Of a stretch of DNA of 7,895 nt, positions 1-6,117 are shown one piece after another. The stretch covers positions 1 to 7,895 of the forward strand of contig DATDCV010000121.1 of assembly GCA_036524155.1 (NCBI GenBank), written 5' to 3'. The notes under the pieces are model-generated. The model did no database searches. It had not been told where the DNA came from and saw nothing but the letters and a program-made list of their open reading frames with translations. The position numbers and the translations under genes are program-made. How positions within the stretch are numbered: position 1 is the stretch's first letter; every line of letters starts with the position of its first letter. Origin of the DNA: DATDCV01 sp036524155 (GTDB taxonomy: Bacteria > Verrucomicrobiota > Verrucomicrobiia > Limisphaerales > UBA8199).

Positions 1-37
1 GCCCCGCCAGTATTCGGGTTTCTGAGCGGTGAACACG

Positions 38-976
38 ATGCGCATTATTTTCATGGGAAGCGCGCCGCTCTCATGCGAGAGCCTGCAAGCCCTGCGCCAG
101 CGCGCCGGGATAGACCTGCTCGCCGTCGTCACCCAGCCGGACCGCCCGAAAGGGCGTGAGCTGAAACTACAGCCATCGCCGGTGAAATTGTTCGCCGTAC
201 AGCAAAACCTGCGCGTGCTGCAACCCGAACGGGCCCGCAGCCCGGATTTCATCAACGAGGTTCGCACTCTGGGTCCGGACCTGATCGTCGTCGCAGCCTA
301 TGGGCAGATACTCCCGCAAGAACTGCTGCAGGTGCCGCAGTTTGGGTGCATCAATGTCCACACATCGTTGCTGCCGAAATATCGCGGCGCAGCGCCGATT
401 CAGGCCGCGATTCTCAACGACGAACCAGAGACCGGAGTCACGATCATGAAAATGGATGCGGGACTTGATACGGGGGACCTTCTGTCGCAAGAACGTACGG
501 CGATTGGCCCGGAGGACACGGCGCAGACCTTGCACGAAAGGCTCGCCCAAATGGGCGCCGGCCTGCTGATGCGCACCATGCCGGAGTATGTGTCCGGCCG
601 GCTCACGCCGAAGCCACAGCCTGCAGAGGGCGTGTCCTATGCCCCCAAGATAAAAAAACAAGACGGGCGAATTGACTGGACGAAACCTGGCCGGACAATC
701 TGGAACCAGGTGCGGGGTCTGGTTCCCTGGCCGGGAGCGTTTACCTTCATGCCGGCAGACCCCCATCCCCAGTTGCTGAAGGTATGGGCGGCGGAAGTCG
801 TCCCTCTCTCGGGCCCTGCCGGGGAGGTGCTACGGGCGGACAACCACGGGATCGTGGCAGGTTGCGGCGACCAGGCGATGCGGATTACTGAACTTCAGCG
901 CGAAGGCGGACGACGATTGCCCGCCGACCAGTTTCTGGCGGGCCACCGGCTCCAACCGGGAACCAGGCTGGGCTGA
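38..976 (+). CDS. fmt: Methionyl-tRNA formyltransferase
   Basis: This cytosolic enzyme transfers a formyl group from 10-formyl-tetrahydrofolate to Met-tRNAfMet, making the bacterial initiator. From the ATG at 38 the protein has 312 residues, the usual family length. The N-terminal Rossmann-like domain opens M-R-I-I-F-M-G and carries the T-Q-P-D-R-P-K-G-R loop. The catalytic triad reads N106, H108 and D144 (in I-N-V-H-T-S and G-L-D-T-G-D), the same numbers as in E. coli Fmt, and S-L-L-P-K-Y-R-G-A-A-P follows directly. The C-terminal tRNA-binding domain starts near residue 203 (P-K-I-K-K-Q-D-G-R-I-D-W) and includes V-P-W-P-G-A-F. An in-frame GTG at 29 would add three residues. I prefer the ATG because G-G-T-G-A lies 5 nt upstream of it and it matches the conserved start. 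An in-frame stop at 23-25 rules out a longer form. In many bacteria def precedes fmt, but only 28 nt lie upstream here, so the neighbour cannot be named. Convergent with the receiver gene 18 nt downstream; no terminator is visible between them. Confidence 0.97.
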   Translation: MRIIFMGSAPLSCESLQALRQRAGIDLLAVVTQPDRPKGRELKLQPSPVKLFAVQQNLRVLQPERARSPDFINEVRTLGPDLIVVAAYGQILPQELLQVPQFGCINVHTSLLPKYRGAAPIQAAILNDEPETGVTIMKMDAGLDTGDLLSQERTAIGPEDTAQTLHERLAQMGAGLLMRTMPEYVSGRLTPKPQPAEGVSYAPKIKKQDGRIDWTKPGRTIWNQVRGLVPWPGAFTFMPADPHPQLLKVWAAEVVPLSGPAGEVLRADNHGIVAGCGDQAMRITELQREGGRRLPADQFLAGHRLQPGTRLG

Positions 977-994
977 GACCGCACAATCGACAGA

Positions 995-1492
995 TTAGTG
1001 GTCCGCTTTTGCGTATCCATTCGATTCCCCTGGGACCGACCTCCGCGACCGGCACTCCACTCCAAAACTGTAGATTTGGCGGACGAGGCCAACAAACTCA
1101 GCGAGGTTTGAGGGCTTGGTGAAGCTGCGGTTTGCACCCAGTGCGATTGCGCTGAGGATCTCCCGGTCCCCTTCACAACTTCCCGAAAGCAGTGCGATTG
1201 GCAAATCCGCAAACGTGTGCGAGGTCCTACACCATTTCAGGAATTCGGTCCCGGACACTTTGGGCATCCTCACGTCCACCACCACGACATCAGGCAACGG
1301 ATAAACCGACCGGGCCGCGTAAATGCCCGTGCCGGAAAGGTAGTCGATGCCCGCCTGGCCGTCGGCTACGGTGTGGAGCACGATGCCGAGGCGGGCACGT
1401 TCAAGAGCGACGGAAAAGAGCAACACATCGTTGTCCTCGTCCTCGATCAGCAGAAGGTTTAGTGCCCGCGGTTCCACTGTTTCGGTAAGCAA
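995..1492 (-). CDS. Stand-alone receiver-domain response regulator (CheY/Rcp1-like)
   Basis: A single phospho-receiver domain in 165 residues with no output domain. Receiver landmarks are complete: acidic pair E17-D18 in L-L-I-E-D-E-D, phospho-acceptor D73 in V-V-D-V-R-M-P, switch residue S103 in L-L-S-G-S, and K126 in F-T-K-P. The Y-P-L-P-D block before the acceptor and F-L-K-W after it resemble the Rcp1-like receivers common in Verrucomicrobiota and cyanobacteria, which usually relay phosphate within multicomponent pathways. The last ~25 residues are polar and match nothing I know. There is no ATG at the 5' end. The frame opens after a stop near 1553, and plausible starts are TTG (1490-1492) or GTG (1475-1477); both keep the whole domain. 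The ribosome site is weak (A-G-A-G about 7 nt upstream of the TTG). No kinase is adjacent on this strand. Tail to tail with fmt. Identity as a receiver is firm; the partner and output are unknown. Confidence 0.9.
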   Translation of the reverse strand: MLTETVEPRALNLLLIEDEDNDVLLFSVALERARLGIVLHTVADGQAGIDYLSGTGIYAARSVYPLPDVVVVDVRMPKVSGTEFLKWCRTSHTFADLPIALLSGSCEGDREILSAIALGANRSFTKPSNLAEFVGLVRQIYSFGVECRSRRSVPGESNGYAKADH

Positions 1493-1736
1493 GTTCAGCT
1501 CTACAAAACCGGGACTGAGCTTAAGGCCGAGCAGAGCACCGCGGAATAGGGCTTACACCCCACTTTGCACCACCGAACACGTCCCGACAGTTCCTCACGC
1601 AACCGCCGCAGCATACAGAATCCAGCGGTAGATCGCCATCCCGGGAAGGCGTGCAGTCTTCTCGCACCAGTGCCCGCCCCATTCTGCAGAGCCGCGCTGA
1701 CTCCGGCGAAAAACGGCAAGCTCTCGTGCGGCCTGA
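1493..1736. other. Gap between two leftward genes, no confident gene
   Basis: 244 nt between the basic-protein gene and the receiver gene. Open frames here have no recognisable family, no good ribosome site, and Cys/Arg/Pro-rich wording typical of frame shadows in GC-rich DNA. I see no T-tract terminator for the basic-protein gene and no clear promoter for the receiver gene, although the length allows for one. A structured leader or small RNA cannot be excluded from sequence alone. Confidence 0.4.
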
Positions 1737-2081
1737 CTACAGGGCCTTCCTGCCGGCGGCCTTGGCTTTCCGCCAACGAGCCTTGGCCATGGCGGACAGT
1801 TTGGCTCGGGCCGCGTCACTCATCTGCCGCTTGGGCTTGGCTGCGGACCTGCCAGCGGAAGATGCTCGCTGCTTGGCCCACCTGGCTTTCGCCGCTGCCG
1901 AAATAGCCGCACGGCCCGCCGCACTAATCTTGCGCTTCTTCCGGGCTGCGGGACCAGCGGCCGCACTCAGGGCGGCACCACCACCCAGCAGTTGGCCTAG
2001 CTGGGCTTGTAGTGACTGGATTCGCTCCTGCAAATCCGCGGCCTGACGAAGTTGCTTTGCTGTTAGGTTGAGTATGTCCAT
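1737..2081 (-). CDS. Small basic Ala/Lys/Arg-rich protein with coiled-coil N-terminus and two KARW repeats
   Basis: 114 residues, strongly basic; family not certain. Residues 6-32 are leucine-spaced (L17, I21, L24, L28, L31 in 4-3-4-3 spacing), which predicts a short coiled coil and suggests dimerisation. A Gly/Ala linker (33-46) leads into a highly charged region. It contains two copies of an 18-residue motif at 51-68 and 86-103, 35 residues apart, with pattern [KQ]-[IM]-S-x-A-x-R-A-x-[IL]-S-A-x-A-K-A-R-W (11 of 18 identical). The S-x-x-x-R-x-x-[IL]-S-x-x-x-K-x-R-W spacing recalls NUMOD3-type DNA-binding helices and similar small basic proteins I associate with Verrucomicrobiota, so nucleic-acid binding is a reasonable inference, not shown. 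No signal peptide or membrane segment. ATG at 2079-2081 follows G-G-C-G-G-G-A with suitable spacing. TTGACA, matching the consensus -35 hexamer, lies upstream on this strand (plus positions 2116-2121), but the -10 is poor. It is transcribed away from the kinase gene, and its 5' side faces the nested palindrome. Confidence 0.75.
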   Translation of the reverse strand: MDILNLTAKQLRQAADLQERIQSLQAQLGQLLGGGAALSAAAGPAARKKRKISAAGRAAISAAAKARWAKQRASSAGRSAAKPKRQMSDAARAKLSAMAKARWRKAKAAGRKAL

Positions 2082-2553
2082 AGGTTCCCGCCTAATGTGG
2101 ACGGAGCCTGCTATATGTCAAGTTGAGGTTTTCTGTTCCGCGGTTATCGTCTCCAGCCTTTCCTACCTGAGGTTTCCTATCACACAATTCTTTTACATCT
2201 GTTTTGCTACCCCATGACACACCAGGAGTGTCCGCGCCCGACATTGGCCGCATGCATACCCGGGTCTCGTATTTGTACCGCAGCTCACAACCGCGACCGG
2301 AAACGGCTGCACACAACAACTGGCACACCCTCCTAACCTGGGTGTTTCACACGCGCGGGCCCGGAGCGCCGACATGTTGTCGGCTTATGCCGTTCCGACC
2401 GCACAAGCCGACAACATGTCGGCGTTTCGGTCCGCCGCCATCCCGTGCAAAGTATGAAATATTCGGGCTACCACCTCCTTGCATTCGACGCTTTCTATCG
2501 CCTTGATCGGTTGGTTCTGTCATGGTAGCCGCATCTGACGTTTTCGGAGCAGG
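2082..2553. other. 472-nt divergent intergenic region
   Basis: Lies between the 5' ends of the leftward basic-protein gene and the rightward kinase gene, so it should hold promoters for both. Toward the left gene, TTGACA (minus strand, plus positions 2116-2121) is a consensus -35, but 17 nt further only A-C-A-T-T-A is found. Toward the kinase, G-G-A-G at 2546-2549 is its ribosome site; no convincing -35/-10 pair was found, TTGCAT at 2479-2484 being the best partial -35. Open frames on both strands here are Cys/Arg/Pro-rich, lack ribosome sites and run through the inverted repeat, so I do not call genes. The outstanding structure is the nested palindrome pair at 2367-2424, described separately. 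Confidence 0.6.
2367..2424. repeat. Perfect 20-bp inverted repeat made of two nested palindromes (REPIN-like)
   Basis: The arms at 2367-2386 and 2405-2424 are perfect reverse complements, separated by 18 nt. Each arm contains its own palindrome, GCCGACA-3 nt-TGTCGGC (2368-2384 and 2407-2423; centres at 2376 and 2415, 39 bp apart). As single strand the region can fold either as one hairpin of 20 bp, extended by 3 bp (TGC/GCA) inside and a partly paired CCG/CGG foot outside, or as two small 7-bp hairpins. G-G-A-G (2363-2366) abuts the left arm, the position where REP elements carry a GTAG/GGAG tetranucleotide; the right arm has G-A-A-A in the equivalent place. No T-run follows either side, and it sits between divergent genes, so it is not an obvious intrinsic terminator. 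Alternatives are a pair of operators for a dimeric regulator, or a protein-binding site in DNA. Confidence 0.85.
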
Positions 2554-4368
2554 ATGAAAAAGGTCGCACTCGTGTTCGTGTTGGCGGTTTTGACGCCGAG
2601 TCTGCTGCTGGCGTGGCTGGCGGTTCGCTCTCTACGCGACCAACAATACCTGATCGAGCGCCAACATTCCCTCCTGTGCCAGGGAGTAGCGGACGTGTTG
2701 GCCAAGGACATGCAGGACGCGCTCTCCGAGCAACAGCGAGCCTTCACCGCAAAAGTTGCCGGACTGCTTGCGACCAAGACGCCCCTAGAGCTGGCAAAGG
2801 GCTTTGATGCCGCCCTCCGGAAGGAGTGGCCGCTCGCCCAGATCGGCTTCGTGGTGAAGCTGAGCGGCGAGATCCTCTCTCCGACCGCGGCCGATGGAGT
2901 TGACGAACGGAAATTCCTCGAGGCCAATAGCCGATTTCTCGCCAACCGGGAAAGTGCCGAGGTCTATTTCAATTCCAAACTGATGGCCCTCAATACCTCG
3001 CCAAATGTGCAGACTTCCCAGCCTGAACCATCCGCCCAAACCGAGAACTCCCTTGATTTTGCCAAACGCTATGGCCTCAAAAGCCAGGTCCGGAATGTCA
3101 TGCCGCAGCAGCAACAAGCGTTCTTGTCCCAAAAGCTCTCCAGCGCGGACGAGTCGCAGCAACAGGTCTCAAAGCTTGCCCCGGCAGAGGCCGAGTTTCG
3201 TCAACTCATCGGCGATGATACCGAAGGCACACTGGCACGCTTTCTGGATAACAAGCTCAACGTGCTGTGCTGGTGTCGGGTGCCCCGGGAGCCGGAAGTG
3301 GTTTTTGGGGCTCAACTGTCGCTGCCCCGCCTGGAAGCCGAGCTGCAGCCGTTGCTGCAGCGAGTCCCGGCTCAATTGCAGCATGATATTTGTGTTGCGT
3401 TGCTCGACGACACCGCCAAGCCGGTGGCGCTTTCCAAAACTGGCTTCCGGGCGGCCTGGAAAAGGCCCTTTGTCGCCACCGAAGTGGGCGAGGCTCTCCC
3501 GCACTGGGAAGTCGCGGTTTACCTCGTGAACCCCGCGAAGCTGACGCAGGCGGCCAGGAACATCCGGCTGACGCTTGGGCTGCTGATCCTTGTCCTGGTG
3601 ATCGCGATTGGCGTGGGAAGCTGGCTGATTGTTGCCGACCTCAATCGCCACCTTACCTTGGCCCGGCAAAAGACGGATTTCGTCAGCAACGTGTCACATG
3701 AGCTCAAAACGCCGCTGACCTCGATCCGGATGTTTTCCGAGCTGTTGGCCGAAGGACGGGTTGGCGACCCGGCCAAGCAGCGTTCCTACCTGGCGATCAT
3801 CACGGCCGAGGCGGCCCGCCTTACGCGCCTGATTAACAACGTGCTCGATTTCGCTCGCCTCGAACGGGGGGAAAAGAAATATAATTTCCAGCCGTGCGAT
3901 ATCGTCGCCGTGGTGCGAGATACGGCCGAGAGTTACCGACCGCACCTCGAAGCCGCCGGCTTCCGATTCACCTGTGAGTTGCCGCCGGAACCCATAGTAG
4001 TTAATGGCGACCGGGATGCGCTGGCGCAGGTGATTGTCAACCTGCTGTCCAATGCCGAAAAGTACTCCGACCGCTGCAAAGAAGTCACGGTCAGGGTCAC
4101 GCAGCGGGCAACTCCCCTGCCCTATCTTGAGGTCAGCGTCAGCGATCGTGGCCTGGGAGTGCCGCGCGGCAGCGCAGAAAAGATCTTCGAGAAATTCTAC
4201 CGCGCCCACGACTCCCTGAGCAGCGGCATTCAGGGTTCGGGGTTAGGCCTCACCCTGGCACGTCAGATCGCGCGAGCCCACGGAGGCGAGGTGGTCTACG
4301 AGCCACGAGACGGCGGTGGAAGCTGCTTCAACCTGCGCCTGCCAGTGATCGCGCCAGAAAGAACCTGA
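2554..4368 (+). CDS. Membrane sensor histidine kinase (HAMP-less)
   Basis: 604-residue sensor kinase predicted to autophosphorylate and pass phosphate to the OmpR-type regulator encoded 3 nt downstream. Order: N-terminal membrane segment (about 4-24), a large extracytoplasmic region (about 25-337), a second membrane segment (about 339-361), then almost immediately the dimerisation/phosphoacceptor domain with H382 in V-S-H-E-L-K-T-P, and the ATPase domain. The ATPase boxes are N496/N500 (V-N-L-L-S-N-A), D531-x-G-x-G535, F-E-K-F-Y (545-549) and G-S-G-L-G-L (561-566). Only about ten residues separate the second membrane segment from the H-box helix, so a HAMP linker is absent. The sensor region matches no domain I can name. 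It has a Gln-rich, probably flexible stretch (about 189-210), a C-W-C triplet (239-241), and single Cys at 42 and 280. ATG follows G-G-A-G (2546-2549). The core resembles PhoR-type kinases, but the stimulus cannot be read from sequence. Confidence 0.95.
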   Translation: MKKVALVFVLAVLTPSLLLAWLAVRSLRDQQYLIERQHSLLCQGVADVLAKDMQDALSEQQRAFTAKVAGLLATKTPLELAKGFDAALRKEWPLAQIGFVVKLSGEILSPTAADGVDERKFLEANSRFLANRESAEVYFNSKLMALNTSPNVQTSQPEPSAQTENSLDFAKRYGLKSQVRNVMPQQQQAFLSQKLSSADESQQQVSKLAPAEAEFRQLIGDDTEGTLARFLDNKLNVLCWCRVPREPEVVFGAQLSLPRLEAELQPLLQRVPAQLQHDICVALLDDTAKPVALSKTGFRAAWKRPFVATEVGEALPHWEVAVYLVNPAKLTQAARNIRLTLGLLILVLVIAIGVGSWLIVADLNRHLTLARQKTDFVSNVSHELKTPLTSIRMFSELLAEGRVGDPAKQRSYLAIITAEAARLTRLINNVLDFARLERGEKKYNFQPCDIVAVVRDTAESYRPHLEAAGFRFTCELPPEPIVVNGDRDALAQVIVNLLSNAEKYSDRCKEVTVRVTQRATPLPYLEVSVSDRGLGVPRGSAEKIFEKFYRAHDSLSSGIQGSGLGLTLARQIARAHGGEVVYEPRDGGGSCFNLRLPVIAPERT

Positions 4369-4371
4369 CTC

Positions 4372-5070
4372 ATGGCAAAAACCAAGATCCTGATTGTCGA
4401 AGACGACCCGCACATTTTGCTCGGTCTCGAAGAGGTTTTGAAAAGCGACGGATTCGAGGTCGCGGTCTGCAGCCGCGGGGATCAGGCGGTTGAAGCAGCA
4501 ACCAAACACCGGCCCTCGCTGATGGTGCTGGACGTCATGCTGCCAGGCCTCAGTGGATACGATGTGTGCAAGCAAATACGTGCCCGCAAGGCACCCATCC
4601 CAATCTTGATGCTCACCGCCAAGAGCCAGGAGATTGACAAAGTGGTAGGCCTGGAAATCGGGGCCGATGATTATGTCACCAAACCGTTCGGAGTGCGCGA
4701 GCTGCTCGCGCGTATCCATGCGTTGCTGCGGAGAACGGGCGCGGCGAATGGCCCGGCAGCCGACGCCGAAACCATCTTTCAAATTGGCGCCGCGACGATC
4801 AACCCGAAGACCTTTCAGTTGACCAGAGGCAAGGTAGTCGAGGAACTCACCGCCAGAGAACTGAAGCTGCTCCAAACTTTTTTCGCCCACCCGGCTGAGG
4901 TGCTCTCACGGGATCGCTTGTTGAACGAAGTGTGGGGGTACAATTATTACGGGACCACACGAACCCTGGACCAGGTAATCGTCCAACTCCGAAGGAAACT
5001 CGGTGACAACGGAGATTGTCCGCGGCACTTGCTCACCGTGCACGGCGTCGGCTATAAACTGGTTCCCTGA
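4372..5070 (+). CDS. OmpR/PhoB-family response regulator
   Basis: 232-residue DNA-binding regulator, cognate partner of the kinase encoded just upstream (stop to start 3 nt, so one operon and probably translational coupling). The receiver domain (about 4-118) has acidic E10-D11-D12, phospho-acceptor D54 in V-L-D-V-M-L-P-G, T82, Y101 and K104 in Y-V-T-K-P-F. The winged-helix output domain (about 136-232) has E-L-T-A-R-E-L-K-L-L, the recognition-helix region R-T-L-D-Q-V-I-V-Q-L-R-R-K-L-G and the C-terminal wing G-V-G-Y-K-L-V. Length and layout are standard for PhoB/OmpR proteins. No special ribosome site lies ahead of the ATG beyond the end of the kinase gene. Target genes are not evident here; autoregulation through the spacer at 2082-2553 is possible, but no direct-repeat box was identified. 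Convergent with trxB, 7 nt between stops. Confidence 0.97.
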   Translation: MAKTKILIVEDDPHILLGLEEVLKSDGFEVAVCSRGDQAVEAATKHRPSLMVLDVMLPGLSGYDVCKQIRARKAPIPILMLTAKSQEIDKVVGLEIGADDYVTKPFGVRELLARIHALLRRTGAANGPAADAETIFQIGAATINPKTFQLTRGKVVEELTARELKLLQTFFAHPAEVLSRDRLLNEVWGYNYYGTTRTLDQVIVQLRRKLGDNGDCPRHLLTVHGVGYKLVP

Positions 5071-5077
5071 GAATCGC

Positions 5078-6007
5078 TTACCTGTTTTGCGCAGCGAGGT
5101 AGCGCTCGGCTTCGATCGCCGCGGCACAGCCCATCCCGGCCGCCGTGACGGCTTGCCGGTAAACCCGGTCGGCGCAGTCGCCGGCGACGAAAACCCCCGG
5201 GATATTCGTCGCGGCGCCCCGCTTCGGTGCGATGTAACCGTGCTCGTCCATATCGATCACGCCTTTGAAAAGTTGGGTATTCGGGATGTGGCCAATCGCC
5301 ACGAACACCCCGGCGCAATCCAGCACCGATTCGGTCTGGGTCTTGACGTTCCTCACCCGGACGCCGGTGACCTTGCCCTGTTTAGGATCGAGCACCTCAG
5401 TGACGACCGAATCCCAGACCGGCTTTACTTTTTCATGAGCCAGCGTCCGATCGGCCATAATCCTGGAGGCGCGTAAGGTGTCACGGCGGTGAATGAGGTA
5501 CACAACCGAGCCGAACCGCGTCAGATAAGTGGCTTCTTCACAGGCAGAATCACCACCGCCGACAACGGCCAGCGGTTTGTTCCGGAAAATAGGCAGCGCG
5601 CCGTCGCAGGTGGCGCAGTAGGTCACGCCATGGTTTTCCAGCGCGGCCTCGCTCTCGAGGTCGAGGTGCCGATGGCTGGCGCCGCTGGCGATGATGACGG
5701 TCTCAGCCTCGACCCGCTCGCCGTCCACCGTCAGGATCAACGGGCGACCGGACAACTCCGCCGCTTCTACGCTGCCGAACTGGGGGCGGGCCCCAAATCG
5801 TTCAGCCTGCTTTTGCATGCGGGTCATCAGTTCGTAACCGTCGATACCGTCCGGAAAGCCCGGGAAGTTCTCGACAATGGTGGTCGTCGTCAGCAGGCCT
5901 CCGGGCTGACTGCCGGTTAACACCAGCGGCCGCAGATTCGCCCGCGCTGTGTAGAGCGCCGCCGTCCACCCCGCGCACCCTGACCCGATGATCACGACCT
6001 TTTCCAT
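5078..6007 (-). CDS. trxB: Thioredoxin reductase (NADPH)
   Basis: Cytosolic FAD enzyme that reduces thioredoxin with NADPH; 309 residues from the chosen start, the usual low-molecular-weight TrxB length. In order: FAD-binding G-S-G-C-A-G (8-13) at the N-terminus, Q-P-G-G (34-37), redox-active C131-A-T-C134-D, NADPH-binding G-G-G-D-S-A (150-155), H-R-R (173-175) for the NADPH 2'-phosphate, and the second FAD motif G-V-F-V-A-G-D-C-A-D (270-279) followed by R-Q-A-V-T-A-A-G-M-G. The frame is open to an ATG at 6121, but that extension would translate the intrinsic terminator of the upstream gene and has no family counterpart. ATG 6005-6007 gives the canonical M-E-K-V-V-I-I-G-S-G beginning. The ribosome site is poor. 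A promoter-like CATAAT lies 13 nt ahead of the start, so the leader may be very short. No thioredoxin gene is visible in the window. Confidence 0.97.
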   Translation of the reverse strand: MEKVVIIGSGCAGWTAALYTARANLRPLVLTGSQPGGLLTTTTIVENFPGFPDGIDGYELMTRMQKQAERFGARPQFGSVEAAELSGRPLILTVDGERVEAETVIIASGASHRHLDLESEAALENHGVTYCATCDGALPIFRNKPLAVVGGGDSACEEATYLTRFGSVVYLIHRRDTLRASRIMADRTLAHEKVKPVWDSVVTEVLDPKQGKVTGVRVRNVKTQTESVLDCAGVFVAIGHIPNTQLFKGVIDMDEHGYIAPKRGAATNIPGVFVAGDCADRVYRQAVTAAGMGCAAAIEAERYLAAQNR

Positions 6008-6020
6008 AGAGGCCCAGGAA

Positions 6021-6047
6021 ATTATGGATTCTCGCCCGGATCGGCAA
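6021..6047 (-). promoter_or_regulatory. Candidate trxB promoter
   Basis: On the minus strand, TTGCCG (plus 6042-6047, four of six to the -35 consensus) and CATAAT (plus 6021-6026, five of six to the -10 consensus) are separated by 15 nt, shorter than the usual 16-18. It sits between the upstream terminator and the trxB start, where a promoter is needed. A transcript from it would have a leader of only about 5-8 nt, in keeping with the weak ribosome site. Tentative. Confidence 0.3.
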
Positions 6048-6071
6048 GCCGCGAAACTCCTGGCGCCCAAC

Positions 6072-6097
6072 AAAAAAGCCGCCCTCGCGGGGCGGCT
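6072..6097 (-). terminator. Intrinsic terminator after the UDP-sugar dehydrogenase gene
   Basis: On the minus strand a perfect GC-rich stem (GCCGCCC / GGGCGGC, plus 6078-6084 and 6090-6096) with a 5-nt loop is followed directly by six T (plus 6072-6077). An A-T pair (6077/6097) can extend the stem into the T-run. It begins 20 nt past the stop of the dehydrogenase gene and ends that transcript before trxB. Confidence 0.92.
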
Positions 6098-6117
6098 CGG
6101 GTTCCCTGCAGCGAAGC

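Noticed and set aside
1..32. Tail of an upstream gene (for example def) ending at a stop at 23-25 or at 30-32, the latter overlapping the GTG of fmt
   Set aside because: Only 8 to 9 codons are visible and both frames end plausibly; nothing identifies a protein.
1137..1201. Direct repeat AGTGCGATTG, two copies
   Set aside because: Both copies lie inside the receiver coding sequence, encoding similar Ile-Ala-Leu segments; most simply coincidence.
1595..1639. Leftward 14-codon hydrophobic mini-ORF with an ATG at 1637-1639
   Set aside because: Too short to distinguish from chance, with only a weak upstream ribosome site.
1501..1776. Leftward 91-residue open frame between the receiver and basic-protein genes
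   Set aside because: Overlaps the basic-protein gene, has low-complexity Arg/Ser wording, and shows no domain or good ribosome site.
2092..2506. Open frames on both strands within the divergent spacer (78 and 100 residues)
   Set aside because: Cys/Arg/Pro-rich wording, no ribosome sites, and the plus-strand one reads straight through the inverted repeat; explained as chance open frames.
2479..2507. TTGCAT as the -35 of a kinase promoter
   Set aside because: No acceptable -10 at 16-18 nt; kept only as a remark in the spacer description.
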